A stretch of DNA of 64,000 nt from Micropterus salmoides (lineage: Eukaryota > Chordata > Actinopteri > Centrarchiformes > Centrarchidae). The notes beneath the pieces are model-generated. The model was not told the origin of the DNA, did not search any database, and saw nothing but the letters and a program-made list of their open reading frames with translations. Shown piece after piece: positions 12,901 through 23,911 of the stretch. The translations under genes and the position numbers were made by a program. The stretch's first letter is position 1. Each line of letters begins with the position of its first letter. Where the stretch lies: positions 3,530,887-3,594,886 of the forward strand of contig NW_024041039.1 in assembly GCF_014851395.1 (NCBI RefSeq), written 5' to 3'.

Positions 12901-15537
12901 AGACCCCTCCATGATTTCTGAGTGGGAGAACTTGCAAAATAGCAGGGTGTTCACATATTTATTTTCCTCACTGTATATATGATTTACTTAAAGCATGTGT
13001 TTTTAAACCTGGGGCCCTATTTTCACATATTTCTCGTGAGAGGCGAGTTGTTGCAGGAAGACGACGTTGGAAACGAGGGAGAGGAGTTTGTTTTGTGCGT
13101 AGAGGAGCTGCTACCAAGACTCTTTCCCCAACTCGTCTCCCTCGTTTCCACCGTCGTCTCCCTGCAATCGCCTCTCACGAGATTTCAGAGCGAGACTTGT
13201 CCTTGAGTTCAGTTTCCTGTTGAAAACAAAGGGTGTCCCCGGGCGTACCTCGTAGGGATCCTTTCCATGATGTTGTCATGGAACAACAACAGCTGCAGGC
13301 TGAAGCATCTACTGCACGGATTCAAAACAGCACCTTGACATTAATATTAGTGACTGACTGTAATACTGCAGCTTTGGCACCTACTGTGCTCTACTGTATT
13401 TATGTAAAGTAAAATTCATTAGATGTCTTTATAATCTGAATCATGAAATAATCATCAATCCGTCTTCTTTCTCTTCATCAGCCAAAAGGATGTTTTATTT
13501 TTCGTTCAAAGTGCACGTCGGGTCATTTTTTTTACCTCCACAGCTGCACAGTTCTCTGTTGACGCCTTTGAAAAACAGTTTACGACTCTTTTATTTAAGC
13601 TGACCTTTGTCACGCCATGTGCTATCTTAAGCAGTGGTTCTAAAAAAGGGGTCCGGTGACCCCCCCAGGGGTCCTTGAGGGGACTCCAGGGGGTTACCAG
13701 AAAAAAGGGAATCATTTATTTTCACTCTAATTCCTTCTATAAGTAAGACAGTGACAGAATGTGTGATTATTCTGGTCATGGGTTTCATCCACTTTCTGCA
13801 ATAAAACATCTAAAAGCAAAAATCCTATCAGAGGAGAGAACCTTTGGACAAAATCTTATCAAACGGGGTCCGTGGTCTAATTTGTGTCACTTTAGGGGTC
13901 CTTGATGTGAAAAAGTTTGATCTAATGTTTGCAAACCTGTGTGTTTTTGTTGCCTTTGTTTTACTGACTCACTTACTATTTCACAATTTGAATGATTTAA
14001 AAGATGTTAAATAAACTTACAGTTACACTTGTTCCTGCTCTTTCACTCACACAGTTTAATTGTCTATTGGTGTTATTTCTATCAGTCGCATTCCATGACA
14101 CCTGAAATACATCTATAATTGGAGCAGAAGTTATCGGGCGTTTCTAGTTTTATTATTCCTAGACACAAATAAATAGAGAATATGCATAACTAGTAATCGC
14201 CATCTCCTCAAAATGACGCTGGAGTGACCACGGTGGTCCCGATCTTTTCATCTCGCTCTCTCAAATCTCTGTTTTGAGGGAGCGGAGACGCAAGGGAGGG
14301 AAGCGAGGAGGAAGCGCTCTGTGTCAGACAGTCAGCCTGAGACAGAGACACAAGGGGACTACGGGTCATAACTCACCTTGTTTAAAGGGTACACCGAATC
14401 TCCAGCGCACACACACACGATATTCAGAGTTTTAGGTGAATATAAAATCTGTGCGTTGATAGAACAGCTCACCAGAGTGGGCATGGCGGTGAAGTGGAAA
14501 GCTTTGCGGAACATCAGCTGTTGGAGGACGTAAACGACGTCGAGGTGCTGGGCGTCCACAGCGTCCTTCTCAAACTTCTTCACATCCTCCCAGTCCTTCA
14601 GCGCCAGGCGGATCTGAAACACAGAAACACAAGAGGAGATTTCAATTTGAAGTCGGGCTTCGTTTGATGTATTACCGACCCTTTTATAGAGCTTGTAGCT
14701 GTGTTGTGGTCTCTGACCTGCTCCGGGGGCGAGGCGGTCTGACACTGATACAAGCTGTGCAGCAGATAAAGTCCTCCAACTCTGATCTGGAAGCTGAACG
14801 GAGGCAGTAGGAAGCTGCAGGCGGTGTCCAGAACCAGCCGACTGAACGCTCGCTTCTCATGCTTCACGGTGCCGCTGCAAAACAGTAAGATGTAATGTTA
14901 AAAGCTTGTCTGCAGCGCGTATTGAGCAGGAACTGTCACTCAGCATAACGGTAACCTGTCTCATAACAATGATTTCTCAAATACGTACTGCTAAGTTATA
15001 ATTATGAGCAATATATTGAACTTCTGAAAGTAAAGATTAAAACAATGTGTCACAAATGATAATAAAATGTAAATAAACTCATGAAAATATGACAAAAACT
15101 AAAAGTTAGATGTAATATGCTGACATTATTTATCAATTAACCGTTTACACAATGAGCAGCAAATGAATAGTCCACAATAATGATATCTTATTAATTCTTT
15201 ATGTCATTTATCGAGAAAAACATTGACTGGTTTCAGCCTAAAATGTGAGGATTTGTTAGATTTATATATTTTATATCATTGTAAACTGAACTATAACTGT
15301 TAGTGTTTGGGCTTCCGGGCATTTTCTGAACAATTTTCCTCGTTCAGAAAATGAGAATAAACTAAACAAAGTTTATGAAAATATTCTTTTGTTAGTGTGC
15401 ACCTACTAGAAGATCTGTGAGAACCGCATTTCCCTCCATATCTTGGAGAAAATCTCGAACCGGACGGACTCTGTTCGCTGGAAGCGGCTCAGCAGCTCCT
15501 CGCAGTCGGATTTCACCTGTTTCCTGCAGTGATCCAT
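6967..15537 (-). CDS. snapc1: snRNA-activating protein complex subunit 1 (SNAPC1/SNAP43)
   Basis: Subunit of SNAPc, the nuclear complex that binds the proximal sequence element of snRNA genes and recruits RNA polymerase II or III. Ten exons: 15407-15537, 14718-14874, 14473-14613, 11096-11200, 10857-11012, 10696-10749, 10443-10505, 10209-10347, 7329-7400, 6967-7001. They sum to 1053 nt, giving 350 residues (human about 368). Family matches are seen as 'CEELLSRFQRTESVRFE' near the start, 'FQIRVGGLYLLHSLYQ' in exon 2, 'ALKDWEDV' and 'AFHFTAMP' in exon 3, and 'QASKSRRHRQVE'-like sequence at exon 8. The acidic run in exon 6 fits the family's low-complexity middle. In exon 4 the acceptor at 11200 is preferred over one 12 nt downstream because it restores LSFQ before KKRK, as in the family. 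The last two exons are less conserved; frame and splice sites support them. Intron 3 holds a Tc1 element in the same orientation. Confidence 0.94.
8724..9005. repeat. DNA-transposon-like repeat in snapc1 intron 8
   Basis: Begins 'tatacactgatcagacataac' and ends near 'cacttcaccagtcagtggtc', terminal motifs I associate with a common fish DNA transposon. No coding capacity remains. Confidence 0.5.
9603..9770. repeat. GC-rich inverted repeat with 22-bp perfect arms
   Basis: The arm 9603-9624 (starting TCCAGCCAGAGGG) is the exact reverse complement of 9749-9770. The 124-base spacer is GC- and CpG-rich compared with the flanks. It lies in snapc1 intron 8. The open frames on both strands across it show no domain. 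Confidence 0.8.
11395..12973 (-). mobile_element. Tc1/mariner-family transposon, decayed copy 2
   Basis: Same family as 979-2570, in opposite orientation. It starts CAGTGAGGAGAATAAG after TA (11393-11394) and ends TTTTCCTCACTG before TA (12974-12975). Both IR/DR ends are present. It sits in snapc1 intron 3, on the gene's own strand. Confidence 0.95.
11591..12606 (-). pseudogene. Tc1-like transposase pseudogene
   Basis: The start (MAKTKELSK) and most residues match copy 1, but the frame is broken at least three times by single-base losses relative to it: near 12402 (CGTGGGTC for CGTGGGGTC), near 12252 (GAAGGGTCC for GAAGGTTCC with one base lost upstream) and near 11866 (GAAGACACAG for GAAGAACACAG). 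The D153 and D244 contexts survive in separate frames. It cannot make transposase. Confidence 0.92.
13033..13181. repeat. imperfect palindrome, about 50-bp arms
   Basis: The left arm from 13033 (CTCGTGAGAGGCGA...) pairs with 13131-13181 (...TCGCCTCTCACGAG), including matching AGACGACG and GGAAACGAGGGAGA blocks, with small bulges. It lies just right of the Tc1 copy in snapc1 intron 3. It could be a hairpin MITE; no target duplication was found. Confidence 0.75.
13632..13920. repeat. hAT-type MITE remnant
   Basis: Starts CAGTGGTTCTAAAAAAGGGG, the typical hAT end seen also at 30386, and continues with 'ggggtccttgag' and 'ggggtccttgatg' segments. The right terminus is not recognisable. Confidence 0.5.
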
Positions 15538-15730
15538 CTTCCTGCTGCCTCCTCGGGCCGCTGGGCGTTAAAACAAAACCTCAACAATCACATTTCACCC
15601 GTTTGCTACCAGCAAAAAACAACAAAACCCTACAGACACAACATCCAAGATGTAAACACACGATTCAACACCGACAGTCGACGCTTTAGCGCGTCATCAG
15701 CACGCGTCTTCGCCCAGCGTTAGTGATGCC
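15538..15730 (-). promoter_or_regulatory. snapc1 5' UTR and likely promoter
   Basis: Directly upstream of the snapc1 ATG, with CpG clusters such as 'gcgcgtcatcagcacgcgtc'. The position is the only functional evidence. Confidence 0.45.
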
Positions 15731-16201
15731 TTCACTTGCCCCATATAGAAATGGAAATATACAAATACACGTGGATTAATCTACGCACTGCCCCAATTAT
15801 ATTCAATTATAACATTTAACGATGATTTTGTTTCGTTTTTCCTGATATTTGTGTGTAAATATTTCAGTTTAATAGAATAGCAATAAAATCTTGGCTAAAT
15901 AAAATGCTTTTGTTGTTTTGTAAAGATTTAGGACTTTATTAATCCTACAGAGAGTATTTTATTTTGACAGGAAAACATTTTAACCTGATAGTAGTAGTAG
16001 TATACTTTATTGTCCTCGAAAGGAAATTTGTTTTGGACTGCATGGTTGCTGCATGTACATAGAAATATACAATATACAAGTATAAAAAGTATAAAAAGAG
16101 GAAAGACAATTTAATAAAATTAATAAGATAGACTGTTATTCAACATACATGTAGACACAGGAACAAAATAATTTTTATACCGGTTTAGCTGTAATTTTCT
16201 T

Positions 16202-16930
16202 ATGTTAAACTCAGATAAAACTGAAGTTATTGCTCTGGGGCCTAAGCACCTCCGTGACGCATTATCTAAAGATATAGTTTCCCTGGATGGCATCGCCTTG
16301 GCCTCCAGCACCACTGTGAGGAATCTTGGAGTTATCTTTGATCAGGACATGTCGTTTAAGTCCCACATTAAGCAAATTTCAAGGACCGCCTTTTTTCACC
16401 TACGTAATATTGCGAAAATCAGGAACATCCTGTCTAAAAATGATGCAGAAAAACTAGTCCATGCATTTGTTACTTCTAGGCTGGATTACTGCAATTCCTT
16501 ATTATCAGGCTGCTCGAAAAATTCCATTAAGACTCTTCAGCTGATCCAGAATGCTGCAGCACGTGTTCTGACAGGAACCAGGAAAAGAGATCATATTTAT
16601 CCTGTTTTAGCTTCTTTGCATTGGCTTCCAGTAAAATCCAGAATAGAATTTAAAATCATTCTTCTTACCTACAAAGCTCTTAATGGTCAGGCACCATCTT
16701 ATCTTAAAGAGCTCATAGTACCTTACTACCCCACCAGAGCACTGCGCTCCCAGAATGCAGGGTTACTTGTGGTTCCTAGAGTCTCCAAAAGTAGACTAGG
16801 AGCCAGAGCGTTCAGCTATCAAGCTCCTCTCCTGTGGAACCAGGTTCCAGTTTGGGTTCAGGAGGCAGACACCATCTCCACATTTAAGAGTAGGCTTAAG
16901 ACTTTCCTCTTTGATAAAGCTTATAGTTAG
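16202..16930 (+). pseudogene. LINE reverse transcriptase C-terminal fragment
   Basis: 242 codons with the thumb and downstream region common to fish L2-like elements: 'VRNLGVIFDQDMSFKSHI', 'RLDYCNSLLSG', 'ASLHWLPVKSRIEFKI', 'TYKALNGQAPSYL'. The endonuclease and the YADD catalytic palm are missing because of 5' truncation. The frame is open to a natural stop, suggesting recent insertion, but the fragment cannot retrotranspose by itself. Confidence 0.85.
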
Positions 16931-17391
16931 GGCTGGCTCAGGTGAGTCCTGAACCATCCCTTAGTTATGCTGCTATAGGCCTAGACTGCCGGGGGATTTC
17001 CCATGATGCACTGAGCTCCTCTCTCCTCTACTTTCTCTCCCTCTGTATGCAACCTCATCCCATTATTGCATGTTACTAACACAACTTCTCCCTTTCTGGT
17101 AGTCTTGTGCTTTCTCGTCCCTCTCCTCTCTCCTCCTATCACTTCCTGCAGGTTTTCTGGCTCTGGATCTGTGGCTGCGGGTCGCCTGCTGCCCCCGTGT
17201 TCCTGCTCGACACCCTCTACTGCAACGACTATTGTTGCTAGTCTTATTGTTATTATTGTTATTATAATCATTAACATTATGATGGTTACCATTAACACTA
17301 TTATAAATATCTGTACCATTTTTCATTTAGTTTATAGCAACATCACCTTCGCTGTCTGTACCTCTGTGTGTATATTGTGTAGGCTGCCTCC

Positions 17392-17416
17392 CTCCCCTCT
17401 CTCTCTCCTTACATCC

Positions 17417-17449
<33 letters not shown>

Positions 17450-17545
17450 TTCACTCTCTTTCTCTCTCTCTCTCTTCTCTCTCTCTTTCACTCTCTTTCT
17501 CTCTCTCTCTTTCACTCTCTTTCTCTCTCTCTCTCTCTCTCTCAC
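17392..17545 (+). repeat. (CT)n-rich microsatellite in LINE 3' UTR
   Basis: Nearly pure CT repeats interrupted by a recurrent 'tttcactctcttt'. This produces long meaningless open frames on both strands. Confidence 0.9.
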
Positions 17546-18261
17546 CCCAACCGGTCGAGGCAGATGGCCGCCCACCCTGAGCCATGGTTCTGCTCGAGGT
17601 TTCTGCCTCTTAAAAGGAAGTTTTTCCTTGCCTCTGTCTCCTAGTGCTGCTCTTGGTGGGAACTGTTGGGCTTCTGTAAATATCATCATAGAGTACGGTC
17701 TAGACCTGCTCTTTTATGAAAAGCGCTGTGAGATAACTGTTGTTGTGATTTAGCGCTATATAAATAAAATTGAATTGAAAATTGAATTGAAGTTTAGTTT
17801 GCACAGTGGAACTCTATATCTTCTGCCGGAGGGGAGCAATTCATACTGAGAGTGCAGAAAGTGAGTTTGGTCCCCCACAATTTTCTGCACCTGATTTAAA
17901 GTGCTATTCTCAAATAACTCTCATTTCCAACTGTTTTAAGTGCTGACAACACCAGATGTGACAATTTGGATTTTAGCTGTATAGATAGGTTCCCAAACCA
18001 TACTGTAACACCATACTTAACAATACTTTCTAAAACAGCCTTGTAGAACAGCATCATAATTTTCTTTGATGATGTTTTATGTTAAGAATTTACCAATTTT
18101 TGGCAAAATGGAAGACTAATTTAATGTATTATTTATATATTATACAGAAATATCTCTGTATAAAGTGACTAAATTCATTTATCACTCAGTTGTTACACAA
18201 CAATATAGTATTTTGTTTTATATGTGTTCAAATTAATTTTTGTTGGCTAGACGATTATCGA

Positions 18262-19110
18262 ATTTAGACTGCGGTCAAGCCAGCCCCTGTTTTGTTTTGC
18301 GATGCATGTATTTTCTAGGCATTACGGTAACAATGTGTGTCAGCAGATTGCACAATAAAAGCGACCTTTGGGTTGAACATAAAGGAACATTTTATCAGTG
18401 TGGCAGAAATGAAAGATGAAATGAAATAAATAAATGATTAAGACTACACAAGTATCTAAAAATTATTTTCATTGAATTCAGATTGACGTTTAAAGAAAAC
18501 CTCACTTCACAGCTGGGGGGTCGCAGACCACCTCAGTGTCCCTCAGTCAAAATCTGATAAATGACAGCCCTATAACTTGTCTTATATTTCACCTTATTTT
18601 GTTTTGGTTGTCGAATGAAAAGCACATTTTTTTGTTCATTAAAATAACATCATAATGATCAGAAATACAGTGTAGACATTGTTGTAAATGACTGTTGTTG
18701 CTGATTTGTAATGGAATATCTACAGAAGCGTACAAAGGCCCGTTATCAGCAACCATCAGCCCCGTGTTCCAGCAGCACGTTGTGTTTACTAATCCAAGTT
18801 CTCGTACAATGCTCTGTAGATTACTGCTCCCTTCAGCGCAAACTGGCTCTAACCAGAATAGAAAGAAAGGCCCTGGTTATTTGCCAGGTACATTTTCACA
18901 TACGATGAGGAACTTGCCTTGGTATATTTTAGTGCTTAACAGAACACGTGAAAATAATATAGAAATATAAATATAGAAAAAGCAGATTAAAAAAGAGATT
19001 AAAAATGTATTAGTATCCTACGGAAGCCCTAAGCGGCCATCGATTCATATTTTTATTTTACTCCGTTTTCCCGTGATAGTTTTCTCGTGATCTGGAGATA
19101 ACGAAGCACA
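18262..19110 (-). repeat. inverted, diverged copy of the yipf6 upstream repeat
   Basis: Read in reverse, it carries the same ordered blocks as 19721-20206: 'gggaaaacggagta', 'gcttagggcttccgta', 'tgaattca', 'tttctgccacact', 'tgcctagaaaatacatgcat'. Roughly 500 bp of unrelated sequence (about 18490-18990) separates the blocks. With 19721-20206 it makes a large imperfect inverted repeat. Confidence 0.6.
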
Positions 19111-19720
19111 GCTGGTTACAGAGGTCAGAAGGAGCGTTTCTTTACGATACGTTCATGTCATTTCACTGAGTCAACAGTTATCTCAGACTTGCATCTCAAA
19201 GATTGCAGGTTTGAGCCCTTTTAAAAAAGTTTTTTTACTCTTTTTTTGTGTTTTTTTTTTAAATCATTCTCTTCAACAAATTTGTTATCAAGAGATTCAG
19301 GGGAATCCAAACACACTATTTCAAAGGTTCTGAAATAGCCGTCAGGAAACGTGTAGTTAAACGGATTCCCCTGAATGAGAAGCGGATGAATTTCCTCTGT
19401 CTGGGAATGACGGGGAAATGAAAAGTCCATAGGTTGATGAATGTGGACCAATCGCGGGGATGCGCACACTTCAGCACGTGATTTATTGTGAATATGTGAA
19501 TCAGTCATCTGCATAACAACTTTGTTGAAGAGGAATATGAAAAAGATTTTTTTTTTAAATGTTGGTCTTCCACAAGGATCAAACTCATAATCTAAAGACT
19601 ATGAGCCATGTACCTCCCCCACTGAGCTAATCAGTGACACTAAAACCAACTTAAGATTACCACTGAGAAACGTTCTTGCCAACCCCTGTGTTAAACTACT
19701 GTTTTGTTATCTCGAGATCA

Positions 19721-20206
19721 CAAGAAAACAACAATCATTATCTCGCGATCTTGAGATAACGCGATAATTATCCCATTATCACGGGAAAACAGAGTATGAT
19801 AAAGATTAGGGTTTTAGGGCTTCCGTAGTATGCAAAATAATACTACAATACGAATACAAAAATTTCCAAAAAATATTCAGAATAATTAACAAAGAACGTG
19901 CAATGTGCCATCACTGTGAAGTGAAATGAGTCAGTGGAAACGCATAAATCTGAATTCAGACAGTTTTTAGATACTCGTGTAGATTTATTTATTTAATTTT
20001 ATCTTTCATTTCTGCCACACAGATTGAATATTAAACTATGTTCACCAGAAGCTCACTTTTATTTTGAAATCTGCTGTGACCGTAATGCCTAGAAAATACA
20101 CGCATCGCAAAACCAAGCGGTTGGGCTGGCTTGACGGCAGTGAATTTAGGAGGTGTGCCTGAACGCACCACACGGACGTGAGTCACGCACGTCCGTGCGG
20201 AAGTAA
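19721..20206 (+). repeat. yipf6 upstream repeat, copy A
   Basis: About 490 bp, nearly identical to 21021-21521. It starts at 'caagaaaacaacaatcatta', includes CG-containing 'tctcgcgatcttgagata' palindromes, and ends at 'gtccgtgcggaagtaa', about 200 bp before the yipf6 ATG. A perfect 10-bp stem with a 7-base loop sits at 20171-20197. It may contribute to the yipf6 promoter. Confidence 0.85.
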
Positions 20207-20403
20207 ACAATGCGCAGCTGACGTGGAGCAGCAGACTTCACCACCAGCGGGACCGACCGGACCTGAATTCTCTGGTTTTGAGGAACATTTAATCGCTTCA
20301 GTCGTTGTTTTGATTAAAAATGTGTTAAACGGTCTTTGTTGGCGTCGTCTAAACTCCCGCGATAACTAACGGCCCTCGTTAAAGCCTTGTTTTGTGAAGT
20401 AAA

Positions 20404-23059
20404 ATGGCGGCAGCGGAGGAGGCCAGCAGACCGTTCGCAGGACTTTCGGACGTCTCCATCTCGGAGGACATCGCGGTCGAGGGGGACATCTCTGTGCCGG
20501 TCGGCTCCTCCGGCCGGGACGACGAGTTCTCCACGCTGGACGAGCCGGTGAAGGAGACCATCCTGCGGGACCTGCGGGCGGTGGGGAACAAGTTCATCCA
20601 CGTCCTGTACCCGAAGCGCAGCTCGGCTCTGCTGCGGGACTGGGACCTGTGGGGCCCGCTGCTGCTCTGCGTGACGCTGGCTCTGCTGCTGCAGGGCGGC
20701 GCGGCGGACAGCGACGACCAGGGGGGCCCGCAGTTCGCTGAGGTACTGACTCTTTAATTAGGGCCTAAGCATGAAGAAGGACCCTGTTGAAATGCAGTTA
20801 TTATTTTCCTAAACGCGCTTAAAAACTCACAAACAAAACTCAAATGTGGTGGAAATGTACCCGTCACATGGTTTTCGCGAATGGGCGTGGCCAAATGGCT
20901 CGCTAGCGCCCCCTAAAGAGCAGCGCCCTGGACCACCACCGAAATATAGCGAATTTTTTGTGCGAGATGTACGTATGTATGTCCACACTATGAAAAAGCC
21001 TCTGTGAGCGATTCCTTACACAAGAAAAACAACAATCATTATCTCGTGATCTCGAGATAATGAGATAATTATCCCGTTATCACGGGAAAACAGAGTATGA
21101 TAAAGATATGAATCGATGGCCGCTTAGGGCTTCCGTAGTATGCAAAATAATACTACAATACGAATACAAAAATCTCAAAAAATGTTCAGAATAATTAACA
21201 AAGAAGGTGCAATGTGCCATCACTGTGAAGTGAAATGAGTCAGTGGAAACGCATAAATCTGAATTCAGACATTTTTTAGATACTCGTCTAGATTTAACCA
21301 TTTATTTGTTTAATTTCATCTTTCATTTCTGCCACACAGATTGAATATTAAATTATGTTCACCAGAAGCTCACTTTTATTTTGAAATCTGCTGTGACCGT
21401 AATGCTTAGAAAATACACGCATCGCAAAACCAAGCGGGGGCTGGCTTGACAGCAGTGAATTTAGGAGGTGTGCCTGAACGCACCACACGAACGTGCGTGA
21501 CTCACGTCCGTGCGGAAGTAATGTACACTCCCAATAGAGAGTCGACCATTTTGAATTTACTGGTCATTCTTGGCGTTTTACAGAGTCGGTACTTTAACAA
21601 ACTCCTCCTGGGGAGTTAATCGGATCGACGTCAAATTTTTGTCACGCAATCTTAAGGCATTGTCGATGAAAAATTGCGCTATCTGTGAAGTTTCACCAAA
21701 TGGCGTGTCCGTGGTGTGGATTCAAATATTGACGATTCGCCATGAAACAGGAAGTTGTTGTAACTTCAGTGTGCATGCTCAGATCTTTACCAAAATTGAC
21801 AGGTTTGATGTAGGGCTGGGCAATAAAACAATAATCACAATATAATTTTCCTCAATATAACAATATATTAAATGTTCAATATATCGTCAGTTTACTTACA
21901 AATTAGCACTTATTTTTACTATTAAAATATTTATTCTGTTGAGGAAAAGGGACTGAAAAGATTTACTAATCATAATTGTTATCAAGTCCGCGAAAGTCAG
22001 CTGCTGTCATCTCGATCACACCTGAAGATATTTGTATAAGTCATATCGCCACCTACTGGCAAAAGCAAGTTTCCCTTTAACAACACAGCCCCACGCCACG
22101 TTTTACCCTGATGCAATACATTTTTATGGCACACATATTTTCCCAGGACACACAATTACATCATGGCGCGCGGGCCAGTCGCAGCTTGCAAACTGAAGCT
22201 TGCAGCTTTAATTTTATTAATATGTTCTGATTATAAAAATATAAGAGTAATGTTTATTAAGGTTATCTTAATTCTGCCTCTTAAAAGGAAGTTTTTCCTT
22301 GCCTCTGTCTCCTAGTTCTTGCTCTTGGTGGGAACTGTTGGGCTTCTGTAAATATCATCACAGAGTATCTAGACCTGCTCTTTTATGAAAAGCGCTGTGA
22401 GATAACTGTTGTCGTGATTTGGTGCTATATAAATAAAATGGAATTGAAATTAAATTCAATAGTCCCCACCAGGAGCCCCAGATTCACTGGGCAAAATGCT
22501 ATTAATTGCCAAATCATCAGAGATTTTGGACCATTAATATCACCTAAGAAGGTTCCTACCCAGGGCTGCAGCTAATGACTTTTTTTTAATCATCGATCAA
22601 TCTACAATTAATTTTCCAGACTGTCTATAAATATCAGAACATAGTGAAAAATATATTTCACAGTCACAAGTTTACAAAGACTAAGGTGACATCTTATTTT
22701 TTGGCGTCCAGGTCTTCGTCATCATCTGGTTCGGCTCCATCATCATCACCCTCAACTCCAAGCTGCTGGGCGGCACCATCTCCTTCTTCCAGAGCCTGTG
22801 TGTGTTGGGATACTGCATCATGCCTCTGACGGCGGCCATGGCCGTGTGCCGGATCATCCTGGTCGGCGGCTCGGGGAAGGTCAGCTTCGCCGTGCGGCTG
22901 GTGGTGGTGACGGTGTCCTTTGGCTGGTCCACCTTCGCCTCCACGGCCTTCCTCGCCGACAGCCAGCCGCCCAACCGCAAGGCGCTGGTAGTGTACCCGG
23001 TGTTCCTCTTCTACTTTGTAATCGGGTGGATGATCCTGACGTTCTCGCCGTCACAGTAG
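20404..23059 (+). CDS. yipf6: YIPF6, Yip1-domain Golgi membrane protein
   Basis: Multi-pass membrane protein of the YIP1 family, which acts in ER-Golgi traffic with Rab GTPases. Two exons, 20404-20742 and 22712-23059, sum to 687 nt, giving 228 residues (human about 236). The cytosolic N-terminus has 'FAGLSDVSISEDI' and 'FIHVLYPKRS', then 'LLRDWDLWGPLLLCVTLAL' (first membrane segment), 'WFGSIIITLNSKLLGG', 'SLCVLGYCIMPLT', 'ASTAFLADSQPPNR' and a last segment ending SPSQ. All are family hallmarks. The donor is GAG|GTACTG and the acceptor GTCCAG|GTC, phase 0. Reading past the donor gives a false stop at 20757. The ATG is the first in frame after a CpG-rich leader. The intron contains a copy of the gene's own upstream repeat and a LINE tail. 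Confidence 0.96.
21021..21521 (+). repeat. yipf6 upstream repeat, copy B in intron 1
   Basis: Direct repeat of 19721-20206. The order is unbroken from 'caagaaaaacaacaatcatt' to 'gtccgtgcggaagtaa'. The hairpin at 21486-21512 has the same stem with one mismatch but its 7-base loop is reverse-complemented relative to copy A. Confidence 0.88.
21811..21985 (+). repeat. partial MITE, 45276-45623 family
   Basis: Begins 'tagggctgggcaataaaaca', the terminal motif of the intact copy at 45276, and shares 'caatataattttcctcaata'. The right half is missing. Confidence 0.65.
22268..22450 (+). repeat. LINE 3' tail
   Basis: Near-identical to 17600-17790: 'cctcttaaaaggaagttttt', 'gggaactgttgggcttctgt', 'aaaagcgctgtgagataact'. 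It ends in the same 'aaataaaatggaattgaa' tail. A dead-on-arrival L2-type insertion in yipf6 intron 1. Confidence 0.85.
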
Positions 23060-23363
23060 AGGAGAAGCGGATCTGAGTTTAAAGATGAGGAAGGGTATTT
23101 TTTTTTTTTTTTTCTGAGTGAAAGAACTCAAACACCGGGAGCTGCCTGTAATCGAAGACGAATGACTACTGAACTGACTGTGAGTGTTTCTGGGCCTCCG
23201 ATACAGAATCCAGACTCATGAGACGCCAAAATAATCCCCAAACTAATTCCTTCAGGCGAAGCGATGGCTCGTGCTCAGATTCAGGGAAGTCCAGTCGACG
23301 CTGTGCTGCAGATGGAGAGTTGTAACGCTGATGTCTCCCAAATGTGTTTACGAGCTGTGCAGA

Positions 23364-23369
23364 AATAAA
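23364..23369 (+). other. candidate yipf6 polyadenylation signal
   Basis: AATAAA about 305 bp after the yipf6 stop, the first canonical hexamer I find downstream. Confidence 0.5.
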
Positions 23370-23825
23370 GTCCATAGGCCTGTATATAGAAATGCTCTAT
23401 GAATGTTTAAACTACCAGGGCTTTGTTTCCTCCTCCTGGACCCTCTGGGTGTGTTTGAAACCTCATACTGTTTCGCCCTGACAGCTCACAGGTCAAACTA
23501 CGTTCTTCATTTATCAGACATTTAACGGATGCCTTTTGCAGAATCCTGACGGTCGAGCTGCTGTTGAGCAACTCTGGCTGACTGGATCCTGTAGTTTTTG
23601 GCTTCAGTCGTCTCTTTTCAGTGCGTTTCTTTTAGTATTTTGGGGGACTTTTATTTTTTAATTAGTCAGATGACAGTGGAGGGATGACAGGAAAAGAGAG
23701 AAGACAGAGATCGGAAATTACACCCAACAAACGCCTCCAGCTGGACTCGAACCGGGGAACTTCTCGGTTCATGTTCTGAGAGTTAAATAAGAAAATTCAC
23801 TCCACTCCCATGTCTGTATGATATA

Positions 23826-23911
23826 CAGTCGCAGGGAAAAGCATGTGAAACCTTTGAAATTAATTAAATACAGTTGATTTCAAAGGGTTCACATACTTTT
23901 TCCTGCGACTG
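23826..23911. mobile_element. 86-bp palindromic mini-element
   Basis: CAGTCGCAGGGAAAAGCATG at the left pairs with ...TTTTTCCTGCGACTG at the right; the arms are about 37 bp with two or three mismatches and a short AT loop. The CAGT...ACTG ends are Tc1/mariner-like, and a TA precedes the left end. Confidence 0.75.

Larger units (their letters stand above)
16195..17795 (+). mobile_element. 5'-truncated L2-type LINE
   Basis: Holds the end of a reverse transcriptase frame (16202-16930), a long CT-rich 3' UTR, and a tail of short ATTGAATTGA repeats at 17768-17795, typical of L2-like non-LTR elements. A copy of only its last 180 bp is at 22268-22450. Clade assignment is from memory of the family. 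Confidence 0.8.

Noticed and set aside
17066..17689. 192- and 120-codon frames over CT-rich sequence
   Set aside because: Low-complexity Ser/Leu or Arg/Glu strings from the LINE 3' UTR microsatellite.
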